From positions 10,470 through 74,469 of the forward strand of contig JAZQLQ010000018.1 in NCBI GenBank assembly GCA_045542735.1: a stretch of DNA of 64,000 bases. Reading direction: 5' to 3'. A program made the translations under genes and the position numbers. Origin of the DNA: UBA2882 sp045542735. Its GTDB lineage: Bacteria; Bacillota; Clostridia; Lachnospirales; Lachnospiraceae. The notes beneath the pieces are model-generated. The model saw only the letters and a program-made list of their open reading frames with translations, had not been told where the DNA came from and did not search any database. Shown here piece by piece: positions 31,975 to 41,711 of the stretch; the first letter of the stretch is position 1; each line of letters opens with the position of its first letter.

Positions 31975-33642
31975 GTGGCTGCAAATACCATTGACAACAG
32001 CATGCTTTGCAAAATGTTTTTAGCAGGAGCAAAGAGCCTGGAAGCCAATAAAGAATATATTAATGAATTAAACGTGTTCCCTGTTCCCGACGGTGATACA
32101 GGTACAAACATGACCATGACCATCATGTCCGCAGCAAAAGAAGTTGCTGCACTTGGTGATGAGACCGATATGAAGGTGATTGCCAAAGCAATTTCTTCAG
32201 GATCTTTAAGAGGTGCCAGAGGTAACTCCGGCGTTATCCTTTCCCAGCTTTGCAGAGGTTTTTGTAAAGTGATTGGCGAAGTAGAAGAAATTGATAAAGA
32301 GACTATGGCAAGAGCTTGTGAAAAAGCTGTTGAGAGCGCTTATAAAGCGGTTATGAAACCCAAAGAAGGTACGATTCTTACCGTTGCAAAGGGTGCATGT
32401 GAAAAAGCAGTAGATTTGGCAGAAGATCCCGATATAGATATGGATACTATGATTGATGAAGTAATCAAGTATGCCAAAGAAGTATTGGACAAAACACCGG
32501 ATATGCTTCCTGTATTAAAACAGGCAGGTGTTGTGGATTCCGGTGGACAGGGCTTAATTGAGTTTTTGGTTGGTGCGCAGAAGGCATTCCGCGGAGAAGA
32601 ATTGGATTTCACTATTAATCCTGCATCTGCAACTCCCGGTGTTATAAAAGTTGACAGTCTTGCTGCAGATACTTCTGATATTAAGTTTGGATATTGTACA
32701 GAGTTTATCATCTTGCTTGAAAAGACATTTAACATCAAACATGAGATGGATTTCAAAGATTTCTTAGAGTCTATTGGTGATTCTATCGTTGTTGTAGCTG
32801 ATGATGATATTGTAAAAGTGCATGTACACACAAATGATCCCGGTCTTGCAATTCAGCGTGCTTTAAAATACGGTGCATTGTCCAATATGAAGATTGACAA
32901 TATGCGTTTGGAGCATCAGGAGAAGCTGTTTAAAGAAGAGCAGGCCAAAGCAGCGGCTGAGCCGGTGCAGAAAGAGCATAAACCGGTTGGTTTCGTATCA
33001 GTCTCCATCGGTGATGGTCTCAATGCTATTTTCCGTGATTTAGGTGTGGATGAGATTATTGAAGGTGGTCAGACTATGAACCCCAGTACCGATGATATCA
33101 TCAGCGCTATTGATAAAGTAAATGCAGATGCAGTGTTTGTATTCCCTAATAACAAAAATATTATTATGGCTGCAAACCAGGCGAAAGCATTGGTGGAAGA
33201 TAAAGAAGTTATTGTAATTCCTACCAAGAATATTCCTCAGGGAATTACTGCAATTATCAGCTATGTACCCGAATTGTCCGTAGCAGATAATGAAGCTGCC
33301 ATGACAGAAGAGATTGGCAATGTATCTACCGGTCAGGTGACATATGCTGTTCGTGATACAGAGATTGACAATAAAGTGATTCATGAAAATGATATCATGG
33401 GTATTGGCGATAGTGGAATGCTTGCAGTTGGTACCGATATCGCAGATACAACCGTTGAAATGATTGATGAGATGTTGAAGGGCTCTGATGCAGAGCTTAT
33501 CAGTATCTACTACGGAGCAGATGTGACAGAAGAGGATGCAAATGCCCTTTGTGATAAAGTGTCAGAGGCACATCCTGATTGTGACGTAGAGTTGCAGTTC
33601 GGTGGTCAGCCTGTTTACTATTATGTAGTTTCAGCAGAGTAG
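31975..33642 (+). CDS. fakA: DAK2-domain fatty acid kinase (FakA/YloV-like)
   Basis: GTG at 31975 is chosen for its 8-base distance from AGGAGG; the TTG at 31969 is too close. The 555-residue protein has an N-terminal DAK2/DhaL kinase domain (residues 5-200; NVFPVPDGDTGTNMTMTI holds the nucleotide-binding aspartates; GGRGNSGVILSQ-like region GARGNSGVILSQL follows). A middle region and a DegV-like C-terminal domain (about 320-555) complete it. FakA phosphorylates fatty acids carried by FakB (DegV) proteins for use in phospholipids. The partner FakB is not in this window. Confidence 0.87.
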   Translation: MAANTIDNSMLCKMFLAGAKSLEANKEYINELNVFPVPDGDTGTNMTMTIMSAAKEVAALGDETDMKVIAKAISSGSLRGARGNSGVILSQLCRGFCKVIGEVEEIDKETMARACEKAVESAYKAVMKPKEGTILTVAKGACEKAVDLAEDPDIDMDTMIDEVIKYAKEVLDKTPDMLPVLKQAGVVDSGGQGLIEFLVGAQKAFRGEELDFTINPASATPGVIKVDSLAADTSDIKFGYCTEFIILLEKTFNIKHEMDFKDFLESIGDSIVVVADDDIVKVHVHTNDPGLAIQRALKYGALSNMKIDNMRLEHQEKLFKEEQAKAAAEPVQKEHKPVGFVSVSIGDGLNAIFRDLGVDEIIEGGQTMNPSTDDIISAIDKVNADAVFVFPNNKNIIMAANQAKALVEDKEVIVIPTKNIPQGITAIISYVPELSVADNEAAMTEEIGNVSTGQVTYAVRDTEIDNKVIHENDIMGIGDSGMLAVGTDIADTTVEMIDEMLKGSDAELISIYYGADVTEEDANALCDKVSEAHPDCDVELQFGGQPVYYYVVSAE

Positions 33643-33647
33643 GAAAA

Positions 33648-35708
33648 ATGAATTTAAAAACCAGCATAAAAGAGCTTAAGGGCATCGGTGATAAAAACGG
33701 TGCCCTTTTTCATAAATTGAATATCGATACCATCGGTGATTTATTGCATCATTTTCCGAGAGCTTACGAGAGTTTTAGTAATCCTGTGTCTCTGGATGAG
33801 GCAACGCAATCAGAAAAAGCGGCGGTAAAGGCGCGTATTAAAAGTGAACCTGTACTTACCAGGGTTAAGCGCTATCAGATTTTACGTTTTCTTGCAATGG
33901 ATGAGCAGGGAAACGCCTTTTTTGTGCGCATTTTTAATATGCCTTATTTGAAACGAAGCCTTCATGTGGGTGATGAATATGTCTTTTATGGGAAAGTCAT
34001 TACTGTAGCAGATCATTTGCAGATGGATCAGCCCAAAATGTATAAAGCGGATAAATATGCAGAATTGTTGCAGGGTTATACACCGATTTATGTATGTACC
34101 AAGGGTTTATCCAATGATGCCATCCGTAAATATATCGGTATTGCCATGAAGGAAATGTGTGGTCGGATTGTTGAACCGTTCCCGAAGGATATTTTGGATA
34201 AACATGGACTACCATGCCTGGAGGAAACTCTTAAGATTATGCACAATCCCGATTCTATGGAGCTTTTGTATAAAGCGAAAAAGAGGATTGCCTATGAGGA
34301 GTTTTTCTATTTCTTATTATCTACCAGGCAAAACCGTGAACATGATATTTTAAAAACGGAAGAAAACTGTTTCTTGGAATGCGCGCAGACCAAACGGCTG
34401 ATAGAAGCACTTCCTTTTGAATTAACAGTTTCCCAAAAGAAAGCATGGGCAGAAATAGAGTCGGATTTGTATAGCGGCAATATATGTAATCGTTTGCTAC
34501 AAGGCGACGTGGGCTGCGGCAAAACTATGATTGCAGTTCTTGCCTTACTTTCCTGTGTATGTAATGGCAAACAGGGGGCATTTATGGCGCCCACTGAAGT
34601 GTTGGCAGTGCAACATTTCAAATTAATAGAAGAAATGGTAGAAGAATACCAATTGCCTTTTAAGCCGGTTTTATTGACGGGAAGCATCCGTGCCAAAGAA
34701 AAACGGGAGGCTTATGAAGGAATTTCCGATGGTAGTGTCAACCTGGTCATTGGTACACATGCACTTTTGGAAGATGGTGTACAGTTTAAAAATCTTGGTC
34801 TTGTTGTAACCGATGAGCAGCATCGGTTTGGGGTTCGTCAAAGAACAGTTTTGACGGGAAAGGGCAAAGAAGTGCATACCATTGTTATGTCGGCAACACC
34901 CATCCCCCGATCTCTTGCCATGATTTTATACGGAGGTCTTGCTGTATCGACCATTCCGGAGTTACCCAGTAACCGGATTCCCATCAAAAATGCGGTGGTA
35001 GACACCAGATATCGTCCCACAGCCTATAAGTTTATGAGGGATGAAATTCAAAAAGGCAGACAAATCTACGTCATCTGTCCTATGGTAGAAGCCGGTGTGA
35101 TGGAAGAACTGGAGAATGTGGAAGAATACAGCGATAAGTTAAAAGATGTATTTGGTGACAGTGTCCGTATAGCAACCCTTCACGGAAAAATGAAGGGAAA
35201 CGATAAGAACCGCATTATGGAGGAGTTTTCTGCGGGACTTTACGACATACTGGTTTCCACAACCGTTATAGAAGTTGGTATCAATGTGCCCAATGCCACC
35301 GTTATGATGATAGAAAATGCGGAGCGGTTTGGACTTGCTGCATTGCATCAGTTACGAGGTCGTGTAGGCAGAGGAAGTCATCAGTCTTACTGCATTTTTG
35401 TGGATACTACCGGGAATGATAAAAGCAAAAAACGTCTGGAGATTTTGGGAAAAACCAATGATGGATTTGAGATTGCAAATGCAGATCTTAAGATGCGTGG
35501 ACCGGGTGAGATGTCCGGAACCTTGCAAAGTGGTGATTCCGGTTTTGTGTATGCGGATGTGTATGAAGATGCCGATATGTTATATCTTGCAAGCGAAGAT
35601 GTGTATGCGCTTTTAAAAGAAGATTCATCATTGGAAGCAGAAGAAAACCAGGGGTTAAAGTCCAAGTGGCAGGATGTAATACGGGATGGATATTTGCATA
35701 CGATTTAG
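33648..35708 (+). CDS. recG: ATP-dependent DNA helicase RecG
   Basis: A 686-residue superfamily-2 helicase that reverses stalled replication forks. It has an N-terminal wedge/OB domain (about 1-170), Walker A LQGDVGCGKTMIAV (about 285), the DExH-type motif VVTDEQHRFGVRQR (about 388), motif III MSATPIPRSLA and the C-terminal motifs GLAALHQLRGRVGRG. All are intact and the length is normal. It begins 5 bases after the FakA-like gene, the usual Firmicutes arrangement. Confidence 0.96.
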   Translation: MNLKTSIKELKGIGDKNGALFHKLNIDTIGDLLHHFPRAYESFSNPVSLDEATQSEKAAVKARIKSEPVLTRVKRYQILRFLAMDEQGNAFFVRIFNMPYLKRSLHVGDEYVFYGKVITVADHLQMDQPKMYKADKYAELLQGYTPIYVCTKGLSNDAIRKYIGIAMKEMCGRIVEPFPKDILDKHGLPCLEETLKIMHNPDSMELLYKAKKRIAYEEFFYFLLSTRQNREHDILKTEENCFLECAQTKRLIEALPFELTVSQKKAWAEIESDLYSGNICNRLLQGDVGCGKTMIAVLALLSCVCNGKQGAFMAPTEVLAVQHFKLIEEMVEEYQLPFKPVLLTGSIRAKEKREAYEGISDGSVNLVIGTHALLEDGVQFKNLGLVVTDEQHRFGVRQRTVLTGKGKEVHTIVMSATPIPRSLAMILYGGLAVSTIPELPSNRIPIKNAVVDTRYRPTAYKFMRDEIQKGRQIYVICPMVEAGVMEELENVEEYSDKLKDVFGDSVRIATLHGKMKGNDKNRIMEEFSAGLYDILVSTTVIEVGINVPNATVMMIENAERFGLAALHQLRGRVGRGSHQSYCIFVDTTGNDKSKKRLEILGKTNDGFEIANADLKMRGPGEMSGTLQSGDSGFVYADVYEDADMLYLASEDVYALLKEDSSLEAEENQGLKSKWQDVIRDGYLHTI

Positions 35709-35769
35709 GTGGAATCTATAAATCTTGTGTATTTATACAATATTCATATACAATATGATGTATTTTTGT

Positions 35770-35797
35770 TTGAAATAATTTCAACTTATGATATACT
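35770..35797 (+). promoter_or_regulatory. Promoter of the type II topoisomerase pair
   Basis: TTGAAA (35770-35775), 16 bases, TATACT (35792-35797). GGGCGAGTGCCC just after it can form a small hairpin in the leader. Confidence 0.6.
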
Positions 35798-35855
35798 TTA
35801 TTTTGTGGGCGAGTGCCCATTTGTACAAATATGAAGGTGAAATGGAGTTGTAATC

Positions 35856-37778
35856 ATGGCAAAGGCTACAGATTATGGTGCATCCAGTATTAAAGTATTA
35901 GAGGGGTTAGAGGCTGTCAGAGTCAGACCGGGTATGTATATCGGTAGTGTTTCCACAAAAGGTCTCAACCATTTAATTTATGAAATTGTAGATAACTCAG
36001 TGGACGAGCATCTTGCAGGGCATTGTTCTGTTATCAGGGTATGGCTGGAAAAAGACGGTTCCGCTACCATCAGCGATAATGGTCGTGGTATTCCCGTAGA
36101 GATGCATGAGAAAGGTATCAGCGCAGAGCGTTTAGTATTTACTACCTTGCATGCAGGTGGTAAATTTGATGACTCGGCATATAAGACAAGCGGTGGACTT
36201 CATGGTGTAGGTTCTTCGGTTGTTAATGCGTTGTCAGAATATCTGACGGTTCGCGTATCCAGAAACGGTCATATCTATGAAGATAAATATGAGAGAGGTA
36301 TTCCCACACAGGAGCTTGTAGACGGATTACTTCCCGTTGTAGGAAAAACAAGAGAATCCGGTACAATGATCAATTTTCTGCCGGATGGGGAAATTTTTGA
36401 TAAGACATGGTTTAAAGCAGAGGATGTAAAAAGTCGTCTGCATGAAACTGCGTATTTAAATCCCAATCTGACCATCGAGTTCGAGGACAGACGTGGGGAA
36501 GAGGTGGATGCTGTAACCTTCCATGAGCCTGAGGGTATCATTGGTTTTGTCAAAGCCATGAACGGTTCTAAGGATGCGGTCAGTGATGTGATTTATTTTA
36601 AGGGTGAAGCAGAAGGTGTAGAGGTAGAGTGTGCGTTCCAGTATGTGAATGAATTCCATGAGAATGTGATGGGATTTTGTAATAATATTCACAATGCAGA
36701 AGGCGGTACACATATTACCGGTTTTAAATCTTCCTTTACCAATATTATCAATACATATGCAAGAGAGTTGAATATTTTAAAGGAAAAAGATCAGAATTTT
36801 ACCGGTGCGGATATAAGAAATGGTATGACCGCCATTGTATCGGTCAAACATCCCGATCCCAGATTTGAAGGACAGACCAAAACCAAACTGGATAACCAGG
36901 ATGCGGCAAAGGTTGTCAGCAAAGTTACAGGTGAAGAAGTTGTCCGTTTCTTTGACCGTAATTTAGAGACATTAAAAGCGGTAATCGGTTGTGCGGAAAA
37001 AGCGGCTAAAATCCGTAAATCCGAGGAAAAAGCAAAGACAAACATGCTGACCAAGCAGAAGTTTTCTTTTGACTCCAATGGTAAATTGGCAAACTGTGAA
37101 TCCAGAGATGCATCCAAATGCGAAATCTTTATCGTAGAGGGTGATTCTGCGGGAGGTTCTGCCAAGACAGCCAGAGACCGTAAATATCAGGCGATTTTGC
37201 CCATCAGGGGTAAGATTTTAAATGTGGAAAAAGCCAGCATGGATAAGGTGCTTGCCAATGCGGAGATTAAGACTATGATCAATGCATTTGGTTGTGGCTT
37301 TTCCGAAGGCTATGGCAATGATTTTGATATTAATAAATTGCGCTATGATAAGATTATCATCATGGCGGATGCCGATGTGGACGGAGCCCATATTTCCACC
37401 TTGTTATTGACGTTGTTCTATCGTTTTATGCCGGATCTCATCCGCTCCGGACATGTATATATTGCAATGCCGCCTTTGTATAAGGCAATGCCTTCCAAGG
37501 GTAAAGAAGAGTATTTGTATGATGATAAGGCATTGGAAAAATACCGCAAAACCCATAAAGGACCATTTACCTTACAGCGATATAAAGGTCTTGGTGAAAT
37601 GGATGCGGAGCAGCTTTGGGAGACAACTTTAAATCCCGAAACACGCAAATTAAAGCTTGTGGAGATTGATGACAACTTCCAGGCAGACCGTATTACCGAG
37701 ATGTTGATGGGCACAGAAGTACCGCCACGTAAGAAATATATTTACGAACATGCAAAAGAAGCGTTGCTTGATATTTAA
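35856..37778 (+). CDS. parE: Type IIA topoisomerase, ATPase subunit (topoisomerase IV subunit B likely)
   Basis: A 640-residue GHKL ATPase subunit. The ATP site is seen in EIVDNSVDEHLAGHC, SDNGRGIPVEMHEKG and GGLHGVGSSVVNALS. The TOPRIM domain has EGDSAGGSAKTARDRKYQAI (about 427) and IIMADADVDGAHIST, with the magnesium-binding acidic residues. Length and domain order fit both GyrB and ParE. ParE is preferred because its partner, 11 bases downstream, lacks a GyrA box, and because gyrB normally sits by dnaA-recF. The segment RGKILNVEKA is closer to GyrB, so this is not certain. Confidence 0.75.
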   Translation: MAKATDYGASSIKVLEGLEAVRVRPGMYIGSVSTKGLNHLIYEIVDNSVDEHLAGHCSVIRVWLEKDGSATISDNGRGIPVEMHEKGISAERLVFTTLHAGGKFDDSAYKTSGGLHGVGSSVVNALSEYLTVRVSRNGHIYEDKYERGIPTQELVDGLLPVVGKTRESGTMINFLPDGEIFDKTWFKAEDVKSRLHETAYLNPNLTIEFEDRRGEEVDAVTFHEPEGIIGFVKAMNGSKDAVSDVIYFKGEAEGVEVECAFQYVNEFHENVMGFCNNIHNAEGGTHITGFKSSFTNIINTYARELNILKEKDQNFTGADIRNGMTAIVSVKHPDPRFEGQTKTKLDNQDAAKVVSKVTGEEVVRFFDRNLETLKAVIGCAEKAAKIRKSEEKAKTNMLTKQKFSFDSNGKLANCESRDASKCEIFIVEGDSAGGSAKTARDRKYQAILPIRGKILNVEKASMDKVLANAEIKTMINAFGCGFSEGYGNDFDINKLRYDKIIIMADADVDGAHISTLLLTLFYRFMPDLIRSGHVYIAMPPLYKAMPSKGKEEYLYDDKALEKYRKTHKGPFTLQRYKGLGEMDAEQLWETTLNPETRKLKLVEIDDNFQADRITEMLMGTEVPPRKKYIYEHAKEALLDI

Positions 37779-37789
37779 GGGAGGCAGCC

Positions 37790-40027
37790 ATGAACGAGAC
37801 AATTATTAGAACTGAATATTCTGAGGTCATGGAGCAGTCTTATATCGACTATGCAATGAGTGTTATTATCGCCAGAGCACTTCCTGATGTCAGAGATGGC
37901 TTAAAGCCGGTACAGAGACGTACCTTGTATGATATGCACGAACTGGGCATCCGCTATGATAGACCGTATCGTAAATGTGCCCGTATTGTGGGAGATACCA
38001 TGGGTAAATATCATCCCCACGGTGATAGCTCCATTTATGAAGCCCTGGTCGTTATGGCACAGGAGTTTAAAAAAGGACTTCCTTTGGTGGATGGTCACGG
38101 TAACTTCGGCTCTATCGAAGGTGACAGTGCAGCTGCTATGCGTTATACCGAGGCAAGACTTGCCAAGGCTACACAGGATGCTTATTTATCTGATTTGGAC
38201 AAGGATGTGGTTGACTTTGTGCCAAACTTTGATGAGACGGAAAAAGAGCCTTCTGTATTGCCTGTAAAGGTGCCGAATCTTTTGATTAACGGTGCGGAAG
38301 GTATTGCGGTAGGTATGGCAACAAGCATTCCCCCTCATAATGTGGGTGAAGTTATTGATGGATTAAAAGCTTATATGCAAGACCCCACATTGACCACCAG
38401 AGAGTTGATGAAATATGTGAAGGGTCCTGATTTTCCTACCGGTGGCATTGTATGTAACAAAGATGATCTGTTAAACATCTATGAGACCGGTACCGGCAAG
38501 ATTAAATTGCGCGGTAAGGTAGATGTAGAAAAAGGTAAAAACGGACATGTCAATATTGTGATTTCCGAAATCCCTTATACTATGGTTGGTGCCAATATCT
38601 CCAAGTTTTTGATGGATGTAGCATCTTTGGCAGAGACAAAAAAGACAAACGACATCGTAGATATTACCAACCAGTCCGGTAAAGAAGGCATCCGTATTGT
38701 TATTGAATGTAAGAAAGATACGGATACAGAGCAGTTCATTAACATGCTTTATAAAAAGACCAAATTGGAGGATACTTTTGGTGTCAATATGTTAGCCGTT
38801 GCAAACGGTAGACCTGAGACCTTAAGTCTTGCACAGGTGTTTAAGCATTGTGCAGATTTCCAGTTTGAAGTTGCTACCCGTAAATACCGCAATCTTTTAA
38901 ATAAAGAACAGGATAGACGGGAAGTGCAGGAAGGCTTAATCAAAGCTTGCAATCTGATTGATTTGATCATTGAGATATTAAGAGGTTCCAAAGACCGTAA
39001 TATGGCCAAGGATTGTCTGGTAAACGGTAATGTGGACGGCATTAAGTTTAAGTCCAAAGAGTCCAAAATCATGGCAACACAGCTTTTGTTTACTGAAAAA
39101 CAGGCAAATGCCATTTTGGAAATGCGTTTATACAAATTGATTGGTTTAGAAATCAATGCCCTGATTAAAGAGCATGAAGAAACTATGGCAAATATTTATC
39201 GTTATGAGGATATTTTGGCAAGTCATTCTTCCATGACACAGGTCTTGATTCAGGAGTTGGATCAGTTTAAGAAAGAGTTTTCTTCCAAACGTAAGACGGA
39301 GATTACCAATGCTGAGGAAGCGGTTTATGTAGAAAAGAAAATGGAAGAAATGGATGTTTACTTCCTTATGGATCGTTTTGGTTATGCAAGATGTGTAGAT
39401 GTGGCAACTTTTGAGAGAAACAAAGAAGCAGCCATTGCAGAAAACCGCTATGCTTTCCAATGTAAAAATACCGGAAAGATATGTGTCTTTACTGCACAAG
39501 GACAGATGCATACCATTAAAGTGGCAGACTTGCCGTTCGGTAAATTCCGTGACAAGGCGGTGCCTATTGATAATGTAAGTAACTTCCAGGCGGACAAGGA
39601 AAATATTGTTTTTGTATGTTCACAAAGTGATGTGAATCTGTATCGTATGATTTTTGTGACCAAACAATCCATGTGTAAGATTGTAGACGGTGGAGAGTTT
39701 GATGTAGCAAAGAGAACCGTGGCGGCTACCAAATTGGCAGATGATGATGAAGTTGTTAGTGTACAGATGCTGATTGATAAGCGGAACATTGTATTACAGA
39801 CCAAAGAAGGATTCTTCCTTAGATTCCCTCTGGAAGAGATTCCTGAGAAGAAAAAGGGCGCTGTGGGTGTCCGTGGTATGAAGTTGGCACCCGGTGATTA
39901 TGTGGAATATGTATATTACACACAAAATGCAGTAGAATGTACCATTGAGTACAAAGAAAAGAAATTGGAATTAAACAGAATCAAGCTTGGCAAGCGCGAT
40001 GGCAAGGGTACAAAAGTACGTGTTTAA
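37790..40027 (+). CDS. parC: Type IIA topoisomerase, DNA-cleaving subunit (topoisomerase IV subunit A likely)
   Basis: A 745-residue subunit that cuts and rejoins double-stranded DNA. The quinolone region is KYHPHGDSSIYEALVVM, with Ser and Glu at the resistance positions; the catalytic tyrosine is in MRYTEARLAK (about 118). The C-terminal beta-pinwheel (about 500-745) has no QRRGGRG-type GyrA box; its last blade carries KKKGAVGVRGMK instead. Without that box a subunit usually cannot wrap DNA to supercoil it, so decatenation by topoisomerase IV is the likely job. It is shorter than most GyrA (over 800 residues). Confidence 0.78.
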   Translation: MNETIIRTEYSEVMEQSYIDYAMSVIIARALPDVRDGLKPVQRRTLYDMHELGIRYDRPYRKCARIVGDTMGKYHPHGDSSIYEALVVMAQEFKKGLPLVDGHGNFGSIEGDSAAAMRYTEARLAKATQDAYLSDLDKDVVDFVPNFDETEKEPSVLPVKVPNLLINGAEGIAVGMATSIPPHNVGEVIDGLKAYMQDPTLTTRELMKYVKGPDFPTGGIVCNKDDLLNIYETGTGKIKLRGKVDVEKGKNGHVNIVISEIPYTMVGANISKFLMDVASLAETKKTNDIVDITNQSGKEGIRIVIECKKDTDTEQFINMLYKKTKLEDTFGVNMLAVANGRPETLSLAQVFKHCADFQFEVATRKYRNLLNKEQDRREVQEGLIKACNLIDLIIEILRGSKDRNMAKDCLVNGNVDGIKFKSKESKIMATQLLFTEKQANAILEMRLYKLIGLEINALIKEHEETMANIYRYEDILASHSSMTQVLIQELDQFKKEFSSKRKTEITNAEEAVYVEKKMEEMDVYFLMDRFGYARCVDVATFERNKEAAIAENRYAFQCKNTGKICVFTAQGQMHTIKVADLPFGKFRDKAVPIDNVSNFQADKENIVFVCSQSDVNLYRMIFVTKQSMCKIVDGGEFDVAKRTVAATKLADDDEVVSVQMLIDKRNIVLQTKEGFFLRFPLEEIPEKKKGAVGVRGMKLAPGDYVEYVYYTQNAVECTIEYKEKKLELNRIKLGKRDGKGTKVRV

Positions 40028-40048
40028 GTGCTTGGGAACGGAGCGATT

Positions 40049-40603
40049 ATGAGAGTTATTGCAGGAACTGCCAGAAGTCTGCAGTTGGTCACTCCCAAGG
40101 GGGAGGATACCAGACCAACCACAGATCGGATTAAAGAAACACTTTTTAATATGATTCAATTTGACATTCAGGAAGCTGTTTTTTTGGATTTATTTGCAGG
40201 AAGCGGTGGAATTGGTATTGAAGCTTTAAGCCGTGGTGCTAGAGAAGCGGTCTTTGTGGACAACAGCAGAGAAGCTTATGATTGTATCACACAAAATCTG
40301 AAGCATACCAAGATGGAGGCACAGGCTACTGTTTACAAACAGGATGTATTTGTGGCGCTTACCATGATGGAATATCAAAAGAAATTTGATGTGATATTTA
40401 TGGATCCGCCGTATCATAAGGAGTTGGAACAGAGAGTGTTAGAGTATCTGACCACATCTTCTTTGGTAGATGAAGATACGACCATTATTTTTGAGGCGGC
40501 GTTGGATACGGATTTATCCTTCCTTGACAACTTACCTTATGAAGTAGTAAAAATAAAACAGTACAAAACCAATATGCACGTATTTGTAAGAAGGAGCAAC
40601 TAG
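40049..40603 (+). CDS. rsmD: 16S rRNA guanine-966 N2-methyltransferase
   Basis: ATG at 40049 behind AACGGAG is preferred to GTG at 40028, and gives the family start MRVIAGTARSLQL. The 184-residue product binds SAM through LDLFAGSGGIGIEALSRGA and carries the catalytic DPPY motif (VIFMDPPYHKE, about 118) of N2-methylguanine enzymes. It is followed one base later by coaD, the common rsmD-coaD order in Firmicutes and others. Confidence 0.94.
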   Translation: MRVIAGTARSLQLVTPKGEDTRPTTDRIKETLFNMIQFDIQEAVFLDLFAGSGGIGIEALSRGAREAVFVDNSREAYDCITQNLKHTKMEAQATVYKQDVFVALTMMEYQKKFDVIFMDPPYHKELEQRVLEYLTTSSLVDEDTTIIFEAALDTDLSFLDNLPYEVVKIKQYKTNMHVFVRRSN

Positions 40604-40604
40604 T

Positions 40605-41087
40605 ATGAAAGCAGCAATTTATCCCGGAAGTTTTGATCCGGTTACTTACGGTCATTTGGATGTGATTCGCAGAGCAGCCAATATTTTTGATGAATTAACG
40701 GTCAGTGTATTAAATAATGTTGGGAAGTCTGCATTGTTTTCTGTTGAAGAACGTGTTAAAATGCTAGAAGAGGCAACCAAAGATATGCCCAATGTCAAGA
40801 TTGATTCATTCAGTGGCTTGACAATTGATTATGCAAGACAAAAAGATGTCCATGTGGTTATTCGTGGATTGCGGGCAATTACAGATTTTGAGTATGAATT
40901 GCAGATTGCGCAGACCAATCATAAACTGTCCGGTGGAGAAGTGGATACCATGTTTTTGACGACAGCTTTAGAATATGCTTATCTTAGTTCGTCCGGTGTA
41001 AAAGAGATTGCCAAGTTTAATGGTGATGTGTCTATGTGTGTGCCGGATCATGTAGCAAAGGAACTGTATCGTAAATACGAGAAATAA
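40605..41087 (+). CDS. coaD: Phosphopantetheine adenylyltransferase
   Basis: A 160-residue nucleotidyltransferase that makes dephospho-CoA from phosphopantetheine and ATP. The (T/H)xGH nucleotide site is PGSFDPVTYGHLDVI (residues 8-22), RGLRAITDFEYELQIA holds the phosphate-binding arginines, and YLSSSGVKEIAKF is the C-terminal ISSTxVRE-type motif. ATG lies behind AGGAGC. It is translationally close to rsmD and to the coiled-coil gene after it. Confidence 0.96.
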   Translation: MKAAIYPGSFDPVTYGHLDVIRRAANIFDELTVSVLNNVGKSALFSVEERVKMLEEATKDMPNVKIDSFSGLTIDYARQKDVHVVIRGLRAITDFEYELQIAQTNHKLSGGEVDTMFLTTALEYAYLSSSGVKEIAKFNGDVSMCVPDHVAKELYRKYEK

Positions 41088-41105
41088 TTGTGTGAGGAGA
41101 ACCCT

Positions 41106-41711
41106 ATGAGCAGTAGAATTGAACAGTTAATCGATGAAATTGAAGATTATATTGACAATTGCAAACCCCATCCTTTTAATAGTAGTAAAATTATTGTTAA
41201 TAAAGAGGAAATTGATGAGTTGCTTCGTGATCTTCGTATGAAAACTCCGGATGAGATCAAACGTTATCAGAAGATTATCAGCAATAAAGAGGCGATTTTA
41301 AATGATGCCAGAGAAAAAGCTGAGGCTTTGATTAATGAAGCTACTGTACATACTACAGAGTTGATTAATGAGCAGGAGATTATGCGTCAGGCATATGAGC
41401 AGGCACAGGAGATTGTAGAGCTTGCATCCAGACAGGCACAGGAGATTTTGGATAATGCCACAATGGAAGCAAATCAGGTAAAGGCATATGCAATTCAGTA
41501 TACAGACGATATGCTGGCTAATGTAGAAAACATTATCGCACATTCTATGGATATTAATGCTGCTAAATATGAGAGTTTGTTAAATTCCTTAAAGGATTGT
41601 TATTCTATTGTAACAGCCAATCGTGCAGAGCTTTATCCGGTTGAAGCTATGGCAGAGGAAGAGGCCGAAGCAGAGGCTGCACCGGAAAAAGGCGGGCTTG
41701 ATATTATTTAA
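41106..41711 (+). CDS. Coiled-coil protein, V-ATPase subunit E/H-like annotation
   Basis: The start at 41106 follows GTGAGGAG by about eight bases. The 201-residue protein is almost all helix and strongly charged. A first short helical part (EQLIDEIEDYIDNCKPHPFN) precedes a long coiled coil (NDAREKAEALINEATVHT and QAQEIVELASRQAQEILD), and the tail is acidic (EEEAEAEAAPEKGG). The coiled coil resembles the stalk of ATP synthase subunit b or V-type subunit E, and DivIVA-like proteins, but no other ATPase genes are near. It sits between coaD and ylbJ in the slot where other Clostridia have similar proteins. Function unknown. Confidence 0.6.
   Translation: MSSRIEQLIDEIEDYIDNCKPHPFNSSKIIVNKEEIDELLRDLRMKTPDEIKRYQKIISNKEAILNDAREKAEALINEATVHTTELINEQEIMRQAYEQAQEIVELASRQAQEILDNATMEANQVKAYAIQYTDDMLANVENIIAHSMDINAAKYESLLNSLKDCYSIVTANRAELYPVEAMAEEEAEAEAAPEKGGLDII

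Noticed and set aside
39971..40159. Long minus-strand frames within parC, recG, leuC and others
   Set aside because: They have no ribosome sites, no family motifs, and lie wholly over well-supported genes.
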